From: Edolisoma coerulescens
Lineage: Eukaryota; Chordata; Aves; Passeriformes; Campephagidae
Assembly: GCA_013397115.1 (NCBI GenBank)
Contig: VWZW01005402.1
Span: 1,356,564-1,420,563, forward strand
Length of the DNA stretch: 64,000 nt
Direction: 5' to 3'
Part shown: in pieces, positions 11,398 to 24,709 of the stretch
Numbering within the stretch: position 1 is the first letter of the stretch
Layout: each line of letters starts with the position of its first letter
The notes under the pieces: generated by a model
Databases searched by the model: none
The model's input: the letters and a program-made list of their open reading frames with translations, nothing else
What the model was told of the DNA's origin: nothing
Program-made: the position numbers and the translations under genes

Positions 11398-11749
11398 AAA
11401 CCCAGGGTAGAATCCTCCATCTGCAGCATTTGCTGGTTTCATGTCACATTCCAAATTTAGAGATCAGTCAGAACTGACAGCAGCTACTTCATAAAATCAA
11501 TCCAAAGACAATACTACAGTAACCTGGAAGAACAGGAATGCTGCTGTCCAAGAAAGCTGCTGGTATCCCTGCTGGATGGTCCCTGTGCCTGATGCCTGCT
11601 GCTGTGTTCAAACCACCTTTGTAACAAAGGCCTGCAGCTGGGAAGGAGCTTCAGTTAAATTTCAAGGGAAACAGAGACTGAAAAACTTAAAAAAAAATTA
11701 AATTATGGTATATGAAAGAAGAAACCACCATTGCTTTGTCAGAACTCCT

Positions 11750-11813
11750 AGGACTAAAATCTTTATTTCAAGTATGTTGAGGTGCACAAAGTGAGGTCTA
11801 CTGCAAGGTGAAT
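11750..11813. repeat. 64-bp block shared with an ADAMTS13 intron (4017-4080), copy 2
   Basis: The second copy is in the REXO4 3' UTR region, about 350 bp after the stop codon. It differs from the copy at 4017 by three substitutions and no gaps. Confidence 0.75.
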
Positions 11814-12105
11814 TCTTAATTATTGCTGTTAGTCACACAGTTTGGTACCTAAACCAACAATAAATACCTGTTTGTATGTTGTTAATAGCTCAATATTCAT
11901 CTTCCTGGTGAGAAGAATCTTCTGATGGAGGATCCAGGCTTTGGTATCCAGCAGTGTCCAAGTCTTGTTCTCAGACAAAGCGTTTTTCCTTCCTCAGTTT
12001 CCAAAGTGTGGCATCCACCAGGGTCAGAATCTCCTGGAGGGAAATGTGAGAATTGTCAAATAGAAGATTACCTTGTTGCTCCACTCTGTTTTGTATTCAT
12101 TTATT

Positions 12106-12111
12106 AATAAA
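12106..12111 (+). terminator. Poly(A) signal, REXO4 (distal candidate)
   Basis: Canonical AATAAA about 710 bp after the REXO4 stop, followed by a T/G-rich stretch. A proximal AATAAA lies at 11859. Confidence 0.55.
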
Positions 12112-12533
12112 AACAATGTGTCTAATGTAGGTCTTTAAAGTGGCTGCTGTTGTTACAACAGGAGAGGGAGCTTTCTCCCCTTCTGTGATTACTTTTTTCT
12201 GCACCACCCTGTAGCTGCAGTGTTGATTAAAGTGGTGCAGGCAATGCCTGCAGGAGACCCTGGAGAACAGTTTGTAACTGTCTTTGAAACCAATTGTGTA
12301 AATACATCACTAAAATCAGCAAAATTAAGACTAACCAGTTTTATTGGCTTGATGAACAAACCTAATTATTGGTTTCTTGCCAGCAAGCCATTGCCAAAGA
12401 AATATTAGTGTAACACATTAAATAGCTCTGATAACTTTGCTGGTTTTTCCTTTTTACAGTGTGACTACTTGGTGAAATTTAATGTAAGTTCAATCTTCCC
12501 ACAAACTGTCAGAAAGTTTTCGTTGGTTTTTTG

Positions 12534-12539
12534 TTTATT
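12534..12539 (-). terminator. Poly(A) signal, STKLD1 candidate
   Basis: TTTATT on the plus strand (AATAAA on minus), about 300 bp past the STKLD1 stop. It is the first canonical hexamer after the stop in the AT-rich tail. Confidence 0.4.
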
Positions 12540-12834
12540 TGTTAACAATGCCACTTCCAAACCAAAAATAAATTGGATCTAATGTACTTATGGCTTTATC
12601 CCTGTAAACTTTAGCCTGGTTTAGCATGAAGACTGTAGTAAGTTAATGTAATGTTGCAAGAGACCAAAACATAATTTTTAAAACATTTCAGCATAAACAA
12701 CAAGAAAAACAACTTTCAACCACTTGTTCTCAGTAGTTAAGAACCATCCTTACAAACTCAAATCTTCACTCCACATGCAGCTAATTCTTTAAATTTCTGC
12801 ACTATGATCAAAATCCATCACCAGAAATAATATA

Positions 12835-15800
12835 CTAATATACTTTATTATCATAGAGACATCTCCATACCGTGCTAAATGGAAACTGGAGTTTTATTTC
12901 AGACAGCAGCTTTTCCATTTTCTGGGACCTCATATCCAGCATAACCTCATCTGCAGTGTCAGTGAACAGGAAAATTTATGGTTAAAGCACAACAGCCAAT
13001 GGAGCAGGAGCTGAAGGAGCAGAGGGAGAGGGCAGAGCTAGCAAGGAGAAGGCAAGGTAAGATGAAGTTAAGATGTTTTACCATCAGAGTGGTATTTGTT
13101 TGGAACAAGTGGAGTGAATTCTCAGGAGGATGAGTTGGAACTTTCTCAGACACAAAGTCTTTCCTGAGAACAACTAATGTGTCCCTGAGCAGCTGCTGTT
13201 GTGGTTTTACTGATTTTGGGGTTGGGAGAAAGGAGGAGATTCAGCAAGTAACAGCAGCAGACATCTCACCGTACTGAGCCATCTCGTTCATCAGCAGGCA
13301 CAGAGCTGCTGCCACTCCTGGCTCATCGAAGTGAAGGTGATACTCATCTTGGATCAGCTCTATTCCACTGCCTTTTGAGTCCAGGAGAATTGCCAAAGCT
13401 GCAGTTTCTGCAAGGAGGACAAACACTGCTGGGCTCACTGTAGCTGCAGACTGCATGATCTGCTTCCCAGCCCCTCCCCAGCTGGCACATGTCACGTTTC
13501 CAGGAAGTTTTGCCCATTATTTTCAGTCTTCCTAAAAGCTATTCTGAAGCATATTTGGGAACAAGTAGAAGACCAGGTATGCAGCTGACACTGTCATGCA
13601 GAGCAGAAGTGATTGGAATGATTGTTTTCACATTGATGGAGCTGATCTGTAATGAATAAAACCAGAATTGCTGGATGTTACCTGACAGCCTCACAAGGCT
13701 GGCTAATGCCAGGCAGCCGTTCTTCACCAGCACTGCTCTTTCTGGGTTCATCCTGAGTGCATTCAGCAAAAGTGCTGCTGTGGGCTCACAGTCACTGTCA
13801 GTTACACAACCTTTAAAGAAAATGAACAAAACACACAGAAAAGCCCAAAATTTCAATATCCTCCAAGCCAAAAGAATAAGGAGTCCTGAATACTCAACTT
13901 ATTCTGCTCATGGGGAATAGGAATGAGATGCTGAGAGTATTTTGCTCAGCTTTTCCCAGTGGAACGATGGCACAAGGGCAGGCAGTAGGTAAATGTGACA
14001 ATATTCTTGCATGAGGAAGAAATGACAGAGTAGTACTGCAAGGATGGGTTCCGTAGTGCACACGATAATGAAAGAGATGATTTCTTTTTTAACATGAAAT
14101 ATTGTTCCAAATCAACCAAGCAAATTGGCTGCCCACCACTGCAGTCCCCATCAGCAGGATCTGGTGATTTAATTGCTACAGCTCATCACAAATGGCTCCA
14201 CTAGGGCGTCACAGAGCGAGTGCAGGGAAGAGTGACCAAGAGAGGATGCAAGTTCCTAACTCTGCTGCCATCTGCAGAGCCTCCTCCAGCCGAGCAGCCG
14301 GGATTGCAGGATCACCACTGACACACAGACATCCCAGCCTCTTCCATGCCCAAGGGACAAGGAGACTGGGAACACACCTTGGAGTGACAGTGCCCACAGG
14401 GCTGAGCAGGCAGCCTCTGCAATGACTCCGTTCTGGAGGTGTTTCTGAAGGACTGCAGAGGTGACAGGGACAGCACTTTCCAGCACTGCTTGGTCTCCAT
14501 TATCCTCTGAATTACCTTAACAGAAAGGAAATGCATCAGACAGTGTTATTTAATCAAGTAATAATATCATTGTACATCAAATTATATCAGTAAAACCTTA
14601 ATGGGCGTTGGCATTGGAATAATGCAACATTGTTTTAGTCTGGAGGGCAGCAGAGGGAAGGAATGAAAAATGTACAGAACCAAACCAAATGCTACAAGAC
14701 TAATAAATAATTCTGTTTATTGGAGAAAGCTGAACTTCTCCAGGAACTTGTGTTCTTTGCCATTTAAATTATGCATAGGGATCACAGCAAGAAACCTCCA
14801 GAAATAACCACAGTTTTGACAGAATCCGGGCTGCAGGGTGGAGATTCAGCTGTCCCATAAATCCAACGGGTGATTTGTTGCACAGAGGGAATAAAACACA
14901 CCAAGTGCAACCGTGCACAATCTGTGCTTCCAGCCTTCCTTGATCAGAACACCACACACCTCTACAAGAACACATCACAGAAACAAATCAGTAAATATAA
15001 AATCAGGTCACATCTTGGCCTGAACGGCAAAAATTTGGCTTTGACACCTTATCAGATAAAGGGTTGCTAAAAAAAATCTGCATTCGTTTTTATTTTTATC
15101 TAATTTAACTCTGAATCACACAGTGGTTGTAGCAGTGCTCGGGAAACAACTCTCCAGAATCACAAAACCACAGACTGGTTTGGGTTGGAAGGAACCTTAA
15201 AGATCATCTCATTCCAGCTTTCTGCTATGGGCAGGGAACAAGAATGGGAGAAAACTCCAGTCTCAGCGACAGGAATGTCTGGACTCAATTAGGCACAATA
15301 CCTGCTGCCCTTCAGTCACATGAGTGCAGGCACAATACTGGCTGTGTTCTACTTACCACTCACAGCCAAGCTCCAGAGAACGGCACAGCAAGAGAAGCAG
15401 ATCTCGTCATTATGAAGAAAACGTCTTAAAATTGACAGAAGGTCTGGAATGATTCCAACTTTCCTGAGATTCTCCGCAGCTACTTCTGAAAACCACAGAA
15501 ATTCTGTAGAACCTGGTATTTTTGTCCCACTCACTGGCCTCGAAATAGGCAGCTAAACGTGTTTAAACTGAGATAAAAGACCGGTAACGTGAGCCCATCA
15601 GCTGGACAAAAGAAAGCAGGAGAACAGACTGAATTCTTTAACGAGATGCACTTAACACAGCTGATCCTTTCAAATGGATGTCTGGCCATCCTTCTTCCTC
15701 ACAGACTTGAAATTCACCGAGCAGGAAAGGAACTGAGAGGGTGTAAATTACAACTTTTCACCTGTTTCCATTTTAACGATTCAAACCAAGCTTCAGAATT

Positions 15801-18800
15801 AGGAAACGCTGGATAAAAATAGTTTGGTCTTAGACATGACTCTTTGTAATAATTTTTTTTTTTTAAGATTACCACTTTTGCTGCTAAATCCTTCTGTACT
15901 CAATTTCTAAAAACAGTCTTTGATGACTGTTGAACCCACACTGAAAACACCTAAAAATACTATAAATATTTAGCAATTACAAGTTCAGAAGAAAAGAAAG
16001 CAAAGTAGAAGAATTAGGAAGAATGGTTTCAATTCATCATGGCACAGTCCAAAATAGAATTCAGGTTCTATGCCCTCGTTTTCTCAAGCACTACTATTTG
16101 CAGAGTTTGTACTTGTTTCCAAACCAAGATGAAATACAGACCTGTATCTATTCGAGTGGTCCTGTAAGTCCCTGAAGCCTCAGCATTGTGTATCATACTT
16201 TCAGGGGTGTTATCTTATCAATATCTGTTCAATTTTATCGATATTACCACTATTAAACTAATAAATACCCACAGACATCCACAACTCTCAGGGAAGTCAC
16301 AATTTCTACAGTGGATCTTGGATTTGTTTCAAAAAGTGAAAATAAATTCATATTCCCCAAAGAATGAGCAAGGTGACCCACCACTGGCTGAAACCATCAT
16401 CAACAAGGTGCAGAGTGATGAAAGGAACTCTTCATTTTCAGAGTGTTTTCTCACTGTGTGTAACAGGCAGCTGGCCACACACTCATCCAGGGCCATCATC
16501 ACCCCCTGTTCCAGAGCTGTCACCACAAACATTGGAATAGAATAAAGATTTCAGTGGCTTTGAATGAAATCTGAACCCCCTTGCCCTGCAATGAGCACAG
16601 CAAAACATTTGATTAACAGCATTTCTTCACATAAAATAAGAAAAAAGTTACTTTAAACTTTCATTTTCTGAGAGTCAATTCTTACTATTGTTAAGCTTGT
16701 GTCATTATCAGGTGGTTTGGGGGTAAATTGCTATGAAAGTGACAGCAGGGACCACATAAGAGACCCAAAACCACTTCTATGGTTTAAAATATAAATACCA
16801 AAACAATGATAGTCTTATTTCTGCACTCTGGTAACACTCTACATAACATGAAAACAAACTTGCTTGGACAAGATCAGCACCTATATTTAAAATTACCTCT
16901 TAACACAGAATTCCTGCATGCCAGTCCTGAAGGAAGGCCATGAGAATCCAGAAAGCTGCTTAACTTCCTTTAGTTCTTTACATTCACCCCCTAAAATAAT
17001 TCCTGAACCCATTATCTGCTCCACTGATCTTTACAAGGCCCAGCAGAAGGAGGAAGTCTTATAATTGTACCTTGACTGAGAATTTCAAGCAATAAATTGC
17101 AGCCTTCTACTTGTAACTCCAGAGAATCTATGTGAGTCTTCATGGCACGAGCGATCACTTCTGTGCATTTCAGCAGACAGGGGAATGCTGTGGGGAAAAG
17201 AAATTGTTTGAGATGAGATTCTTGAATAAAAGAGAACAAAACAGAATGAATTTTTTTTAATCTGTGTGGGAAATGTCTCCTATTAAAGACAGCTGAAGGC
17301 TGTGCCAGCCAAGTGTAGCCAACACTGGAATGCAGCAAGCGCTGGGGCGCAGGGAATCCCAAGCCATGCAGTTCAGAATCTGCAGAGCAAAGTGTTTCAC
17401 CACGACTCCCATTTCCAGGAAGGCTTGGAGCTTTTGGAAGAGCCCATACAGATACTCAGTGTACCCACAAATGTGTGATAAAATGATGAGGAAAACTGGA
17501 TGGTTTTTAGGGATCCATTTTGAGCACTTTTATAGCTGAGAGCATCACTCAGGGTAAGTCATGGTGCAAACTGAGCCAGATGTGGGCACAGCCTTGTGTT
17601 GCTGTCACCAGGACTGGATGGGAATCCCACAGACCCATTCATTTTGTTATTTACAACCAAAGCCCAGTGGGTTACCAAGTAAAGCTTTCTTAAGTTGAAG
17701 ATACAGGTAAGTCTAAGGAAAAACCAAATTACTCTTTTTCTTTATCAATTAAAGCTATGAATAACCCTGAGTTTTAACATCATAAGCCAATGCCAGCATT
17801 AAAATGCTGTCAAAGGACAGAGCATTTTATAACTGATTTAACACAGTGCTTTGAACCATTAACCTTGATCTGAAAAATGTGCAGTTTCTGGGAGAAAATA
17901 CACAGCTTTCACCCTCACAGCTTTGCAAGACACACAGGAATTAGCCATGTGGAGCTTCCTTTTGCTCTGCCAGCCTTGCAGCCCCAGGAATTACCCCCAA
18001 GTCATCCCAGGACTTGTGGAAATCACCTTCCTCAAATGTCAGTTTGTTGCCAATTCAAATATGACAATTTTTTTTTTCTAGTGCCCATTTTTCTTATCCA
18101 GTAAAACCCCTCTGCTGGTTAACAAAAGCATGTACAGAACAAGTCCCAGCACAATCCTATCAGCTACTGGCCTGGAGAAAGAGGAAGAGAGCAATTTCAT
18201 TCTCATTTATTGACAGTAGAAATTTTTTCCTCTTCCTATTATCTCAAACTGTAAGGATGGAGCAGAATAAATAAATAAATAGATCAAATAGTGCCTTACC
18301 ACTTTTATCCTTTACAAAGCTGGCAAGGTGCTGAATGCCTGCAGCCTGGACTTCTTCAATATCCCAGGAAGCCTGCATGAAGTCTAAGAAACCAAGGAAA
18401 TTCTTGTAACCATTCCACACAAACACAAAGCACTCAAATTGTCTCTGTTTTGTGCAGGATGTGAATTCATATGAATGAAAATAATGAAATTTGGGTTGTT
18501 GAAAAGAGAAAAAATTTTCTCCCAACTCAAACATTTCAATACTACAAAGTGCTATGATTCACAATGTATTTGGCATTATATATATATTTTTGGGGACCCG
18601 TTGGAATATTAAATCACAGCAAGAATAGGAGCTTTAAATGCATTATTCCAATAGAAATTTAGATTAAAATAACATCTTCCTTACTTAGAAGGAAAATAAT
18701 GGAGCAGATCCTTTGTGGCATAAATTGGCAAACGTTATAACGCAAACAAAATAAGTGGAGCTCCCAAATTTTCTGAGGAATGACCTCTGACCCTTAACTT

Positions 18801-21800
18801 TTGCAGTAGGAATGGCTGGGAATCGTAGGAGTTTAGAGAAAAGGCTCTATAGTGATCCTTGCTCCAAAGAGAATCCCATTTTATTTCAGGTAAAATCAGT
18901 GTCAAAGAATTTATTTCCGAGCAGAATACACCCTGACTGGAAGGGTCTATTTCCTGTGAAAATCACCTTTACATTAATCTCATTCTCCTTATTACCTAGA
19001 ACACTTTCAACTCCTCCCTGAAAGAGCACATCCATTACTATGGGAGGCACAGACTTCTTCAGTTTTATTGAGGTGTCACCAGCAAAAGTCAGGCATTTCC
19101 CAATAAATGGAACAGTGACCAGATCCCTAGAATTTCGAGAGACAAAAGCAGCACCAGTGAGTTGGAACTGGTAAGGTAAAAAAGAAAAGATCTACTGGCA
19201 TTGTTTCATTTTGACATAAAAAATCTAATATTACTTCTAGACTAAATTATTTTTGACAGAACTTAACCAATTTACTTCAAAACAGCTCATATTGCACAAG
19301 CCACGCTCAGGTGTCAAGTTCAGGCTCACAAAATTGTGTATAACATGAATTTATAATGTAACTGCAAAAAGGGACACCTGTGCATATCAGTGTCCACTCT
19401 GAAAGAACATCAAATCTTTAATAACTCAATTTGTTGAGGCAGTAGGATAAGCAATCTTGACCCAAACCCTTTCCAACAGCAGCTGACATTCCCAATTTGT
19501 GGAGGTAGGAGGGGTTTAGGACAAAATAAATCAAGGGAAGGCAGGCAGAACTGACCTTGCTGTGGGTCTCATGCTGGGCTCAATCTGTAGCATCATCAGT
19601 AAAATTGGAAACAAAGGGAAGTAGCTGCTTTCTCCATCCTGCATCAGTGTCAGGACTCCCTCAAGGCAGCTGCTGTCCTCTCTGATATCCTGCAGTAAGG
19701 AAGTTATCTCTTCTGCCTGGGAAGAGCACAGTGTCAGAGAGCTCTCACACACTCAATTACAGATATCCTGGTGAGCCCAGGACCCCTTAAATCCCTAATA
19801 AATCACTCTTACACACATTCAGAACAAAGCAGCTCATCATATCAAGGAGGACACAGCCCAGAGACCAGATGTCAGATTTCTCAGTAAAAGAAAACCCAAA
19901 TGTTTCTGGAGCCATCCAAGACTTGCTGCCTGTAGAAACAGGAATCATAAGGAGACATTGCTGACATGGTGCTTCCAAAGACTACAAAACACACTGTAAC
20001 TAATGAACAATTTTCTAAGATGTTTCTGAGTATAAAGCTAAAAAGGATTCCAACTGTTTTGCTTGCAGAGACTCACACACATATCTACATTTTCCACTTG
20101 TGAGCACAATTAATGCTGCAGACAACTGCCTATGAAAATCCTATTTAGAAGACAAATAGTATAATGCAGAGAAAGGAGAGGGAAGATAACTTTCCCCTCT
20201 TTCCTAATTTTTCTCTGAGGACAACAAATATCCACCACAACCAAATCTTTTAAAAACAGAGTAGGAAAAAAAAAATAGCAAAACAAATATCTACCTTCTT
20301 CCACTCTTATTTTCCACTTCAGCTCATCTTTCATAAGTGTTTCAGTACTGAAGTCACTAAGCATGAAGGATGGTCCACCAGTCACGAGGATGTTTGATGG
20401 CTTCAGATTTCTGCAACACAAATATTTTCTGTCAGCCTGTGAAATTAGAGTCTAATGACATATAATCACAAATTCCCTGCATCTTTAGCCCTCAGAAGGG
20501 TTGGGTTGGTTTTTGTAGTGGGTTTTTTTGGGGGTGGGGGAACTGGTTTGGACATTTTTTGTTTGTGTCTTGTTGGGGTTTTTTTTTTAATATACAAGTG
20601 GTAATCAACCAAAATACAATTATTTTCTTCTCTAATTGCTTTGAAATTTGTGCTTGTGACACAAATTGATCTGAGCACGGAATGCAAGGGTTGTCTCTTA
20701 TTCAGATGCACAAAGTAAACTTTGTCCATCACAGCTACCAAAATGTGAGCATTTACAGAGATGGGCAATTTTTAAAATATTCAAAAAAAAAACCCCCAAG
20801 AGATAATACCTCAGTCAAATGAGTATTCCAGACAAAACTCAAGAAATAGATACCTTCAGAAGTCACAGAAAACTAATCTAAAGTCTGGAATTTCTACCCC
20901 CTACTTCTCCTTTTGGAAGAGTAAAATTCCCTGCTTCTGAGCACTGTGCTGAACCAACACTGCAAAGAACCAGGGCCTGTCAGACAAAGAGAAGGAGATT
21001 TCTGCTCACCTGTGCCAAATATTTTGTTTGTGTATGTAAAACAAAGCATCCACCATCTGTCCCAGGAACTTCTGAACCACCTGTGGAGGGGAATAGACAT
21101 GAAAGTGTAACACAAACAGAGTGACTTTCAAATATCTTTCAGAAGAGAGTTTCCAAAACCACCCTCCTGTGCTTTGAAGACTTTAGAGAGGATTTTCAGA
21201 AAGAAGGAATACCATAAAAGCAACAAATCTCTCAGTTCAAACAGGTGCCTCTTCTGTACTTTTTACCATGTCTGTTATCTTTTCTGACTTCTGCCTCTTT
21301 TCCTTGATTAGAGCTGAAAGATCTCCTTGGCCTGAGTGGTGCATAACCAGGCAGAGGAACAGAGATGAGACCTGTAATAAAACATTGCACCAAAATTGCT
21401 TAATCGTTTGCAGACAAGAAAGACAAAACCAAACTGGTGGGTGTGATGTTTCACAGTACAAAAGGGTTCTGAGACGATTATTCACTCATGGAAGAGACAA
21501 TATTTAATCTCTTTCATGAAAAATACAGCATGCTCATTGTTTTAGCAAATAAAATAAACCACCACTATCAAGCATCTTATCTGACGCTGTATGGGATGAT
21601 TCAAATCAATTACACATCCACAAAATCATCAAAGATTCTGTCCAAGCACTGAAGAAAATCTGCAAATAAGTAAGTCAGGGCTTTCAGCTTCTTACGGTCC
21701 CCTATAGAAGGGTTTTCATGCAGGCATGAAAATCAGAATTGCACACTAATTCCCATCAGAATCTGGGAGTCTGCCATGGGAGGGATTCCAACAAACACAT

Positions 21801-23992
21801 ACTCACAGCTTTTTAGTGTGTCTATTCAGGAGCCAAAAAAAATCAGGCTTGTTTCAACTCAAAAAACCTTCTTTTTTAGCATCTCACCCCCATGACCCCA
21901 AATTTAAATGTGTGAATATGCTCATGTGCCTAGAACACAAGCCACACATTCCAGTTTAACCAATCCTGTTCCTTTCTCACCTTGTTATTCCAAGTCACAA
22001 ACAATTCCTTGTAAGTACAGATGTGTGAATGATGGAGTTTTAGCAAATCCATTGCCTGCATAGAATAAAAAAGATAAAACAGAGAGACAGCTCTCTATAG
22101 GTACACAGTCCTTCCCTTTAACAGGGCCTTAAATAACACCCTAAGCCAGTTCCTGACTTGCTCATGTCACATTTCTGATCAAACTCCTCCAAAGTGCCAG
22201 CTCTGTTCAATATTTGCATCCACAAGTGTGGAAAGAAGGAAAATATTTCACTCAGACTCTACTCAGGGCTGCAACAGCCTTGTGAGATCCAAGGATATAA
22301 ACTGATCCACAGGGGGATGATGTGTGAACAACCCCCTTCTTCAGTTCCTAACATCCAAACCTGAAAACATTTCTTAGAATACAAGCCAGGGTGATTTTTC
22401 AAGTGCAGCCATTATTTCCTGTAACCTCCATGCAAGCTTGAACCTCAGCAAATATAACGACACAAGAGATTTTTATCTCCTTGAAGGTGGTTTCCGTGCA
22501 GGAGTCTAACAAATCCCAATCACTTGAGCAAATTTGCTGATTATGTGGAAGATAAAAAGAATTCAAGTTATTCTCCTATAGTTGTGTTTGTGGCTGTGCA
22601 GACACAACAGAAAAACTAAAAAGAGCCACACTCCCAGATGGCACAACTGCATTTATTTCAGTAGATGTATTTCAGTATTTATTTCAACAGAAAAATTGGA
22701 TCAAGTTTTACTGGTAATGCCTACAACAATACAGAAAGAAATCACCTCTCTGAGCAGGATCAAACATCTGCAGAGACATCTATTCTCACTCTTTTCCAGC
22801 TCCAGATGCTGTGCATACTGGGCACTGTGAGACTCATCCATCATGTCTACATATTTTATTGCAACCATTTTTGGTATTTTAAGAGTATTTCTGATGCTTC
22901 TTACTCAAGGCATTGCAACAAGTTTGCACCAAAAAAAAAAAAGTACAACAAAGGGAGAAAACCAGTGAAATCATTCACATTTAAAAAGTCCAACTCTGAG
23001 AAATGAGCATACCATGAAATACGTTATCTAGATGTTGAGTTATTAATAATAAACTAAAACGGACCAAGGTTCTCCTTCAGCTTAAAGGCCAAAAGGATGA
23101 GTTTTGCTCTTTGTCTTCACAAAATAAATAAGAACTCCGAGAAATTACTATTCTCCGAGAAGAATTGTCCATTTGAATTTACCTATCCAAAATTAACAAC
23201 AATTAATATAAAATCCTGGCCTGAGCCCAAGCAGAGGGCAGAGAGCACACCCCACAAATAGTCCTAGCTGATTTACTTATTATTTACTCAGCTAATCCTT
23301 GTAGATAAAAGACTTGGTTCTATTAAGACTTTGGTCTTTGTAAGCAAAGTAGTAAAGAAAAGACTGCACTGATACCTCCTTCAAGGCCACATTTGCTTGG
23401 TGTTGGTCAATGCATTCAACCTGCTCCAAACAAAAGACACGGATGAGACTGTAACAGAAACACAGGGGAACTTCAAGCCAGAACACTGTTGTCAAGGTGA
23501 CTGGACTGCAAATTCTGTGTGAGGTGACATAAATTTTCAATGGTAACTCAAATCTCTAATGTTTGGGGCAGTTTTGGTGTCAGGAGATTGGGAGGACAGA
23601 GTTGTAAATGAGTGTGTAGCAGGCTGGGCTTCTCCTGCACTGTCAGGGCAGCAGGGAGCTGAGGTGAGAACACTGAGGGCACCTACCTAGGCTGCTGCCC
23701 TTTCCCCACTTTGAGCCTCAACATTCCAGCAAACTGACCTGACTCTCCCATTTTCCCAAAAAGCAGCACAGTAATGAGCCAGCCTACTCTTACTCAGCAG
23801 CTGAGCTGCCCCACCTGTGTCTCTCGTTACTATCACAGTGCCCCTGGAGATAACAAACACGCCAAACTCTTGTTTTCCTAGCAACCACCTCCTCACCTGC
23901 TTTATGGCATATTTCTTCTGGGCACCCTCGTCTGTTTTCAGCTGAGCTGCCAGCATCGTGCCCAGTGCCCCGGGCTGGAGCTGCTCCAGCAC
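12835..23992 (-). CDS. STKLD1: STKLD1, serine/threonine kinase-like domain protein (pseudokinase plus helical repeats; first exon missing)
   Basis: Seventeen exons in transcript order: 23897-23992, 23376-23420, 21981-22055, 21267-21371, 21010-21080, 20295-20410, 19817-19929, 19556-19716, 18996-19126, 18300-18383, 17071-17187, 16382-16516, 15357-15485, 14378-14506, 13682-13810, 13270-13407, 12835-12950. All phases agree, giving 629 codons and stop at 12835-12837. The first visible exon begins at an acceptor with no in-frame ATG, so exon 1 is probably in the 24307-24709 gap. The kinase-like domain keeps the ATP-Lys motif (YAIKQ) and SWMAPE, but the catalytic loop is HRNLKPSN (HRD Asp replaced by Asn) and DFG is DFS. 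No Gly-rich loop is visible. Phosphotransfer is therefore unlikely. The C-terminal half is helical and ARM-like. Cellular function is not established to my knowledge. Confidence 0.93.
13270..18383 (-). other. STKLD1: STKLD1 run of symmetric phase-1 exons encoding helical repeats
   Basis: Seven consecutive exons (18300-18383, 17071-17187, 16382-16516, 15357-15485, 14378-14506, 13682-13810, 13270-13407) are 84, 117, 135, 129, 129, 129 and 138 nt long. All begin and end in phase 1. Several share an Ala/Leu/Cys-rich helix near the exon end, such as CCAVLWSLAVS, CSALWALSLQ and GCLALASLVRLS. One exon of about 43 codons per repeat fits an armadillo-like unit. Confidence 0.7.
15155..15242 (-). mobile_element. 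CR1 LINE 3' end fragment in an STKLD1 intron
   Basis: Contains AGAATCACAAAACCACAGA, then GGTTTGGGTTGGAAGGAACC and TTAAAGATCATCTCATTCCA, the reverse-oriented terminal part of CR1. Confidence 0.75.
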
Positions 23993-24059
23993 CTGCCGGG
24001 CACAGCAGACACCCAGAGCACCTGCTCAGCTAGGGCAGAACAACTGAGGCAAAAAAACC

Positions 24060-24306
24060 CTTCCACTCGTTTCCCCACAGAAACCTTCCACACAAGAAAC
24101 ACCTCCAGCTCCCCATGGCAGGACTAGGGGTACCCCCACCTTCACCCCAACTCCACACAGGGACACAGGCCTTCCCTCCCCTTCAGGACATCCCCTGTGC
24201 TGAGAGCACCCCCAGGGCCATCCACAGACCCCCCTAGGGCCACCCAGCCCCCCCTCCCATGGTTGTGTGCTGCTCCCAGGGGTACCCACACCCCTTCCCC
24301 AGGGCC
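24060..24306. other. C-rich repetitive-looking segment next to the gap
   Basis: Long C/CA-rich stretch with imperfect CCCCCAGGGCCA-type units (about 24208-24260). No gene signal is visible. Such composition often accompanies assembly gaps at avian GC-rich promoters. Confidence 0.5.
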
Positions 24307-24709
24307 NNNNNNNNNNNNNNNNNNNNNNNNNNNNNNNNNNNNNNNNNNNNNNNNNNNNNNNNNNNNNNNNNNNNNNNNNNNNNNNNNNNNNNNNNNNNNN
24401 NNNNNNNNNNNNNNNNNNNNNNNNNNNNNNNNNNNNNNNNNNNNNNNNNNNNNNNNNNNNNNNNNNNNNNNNNNNNNNNNNNNNNNNNNNNNNNNNNNNN
24501 NNNNNNNNNNNNNNNNNNNNNNNNNNNNNNNNNNNNNNNNNNNNNNNNNNNNNNNNNNNNNNNNNNNNNNNNNNNNNNNNNNNNNNNNNNNNNNNNNNNN
24601 NNNNNNNNNNNNNNNNNNNNNNNNNNNNNNNNNNNNNNNNNNNNNNNNNNNNNNNNNNNNNNNNNNNNNNNNNNNNNNNNNNNNNNNNNNNNNNNNNNNN
24701 NNNNNNNNN
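24307..24709. other. Assembly gap (403 N), likely STKLD1/SURF4 head-to-head promoter
   Basis: STKLD1 (minus) has no first exon between 23992 and this gap. SURF4 (plus) has no exon encoding its first 16 residues anywhere visible upstream of 31556. Both first exons plausibly fall here. Confidence 0.6.

Larger units (their letters stand above)
11398..12834. other. REXO4 3' UTR and REXO4/STKLD1 convergent intergenic segment
   Basis: No coding exon is visible. It holds the REXO4 3' UTR with AATAAA at 11859-11864 and 12106-12111, the 64-bp shared block at 11750, and AT-rich sequence carrying minus-strand poly(A) candidates for STKLD1. Confidence 0.7.
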
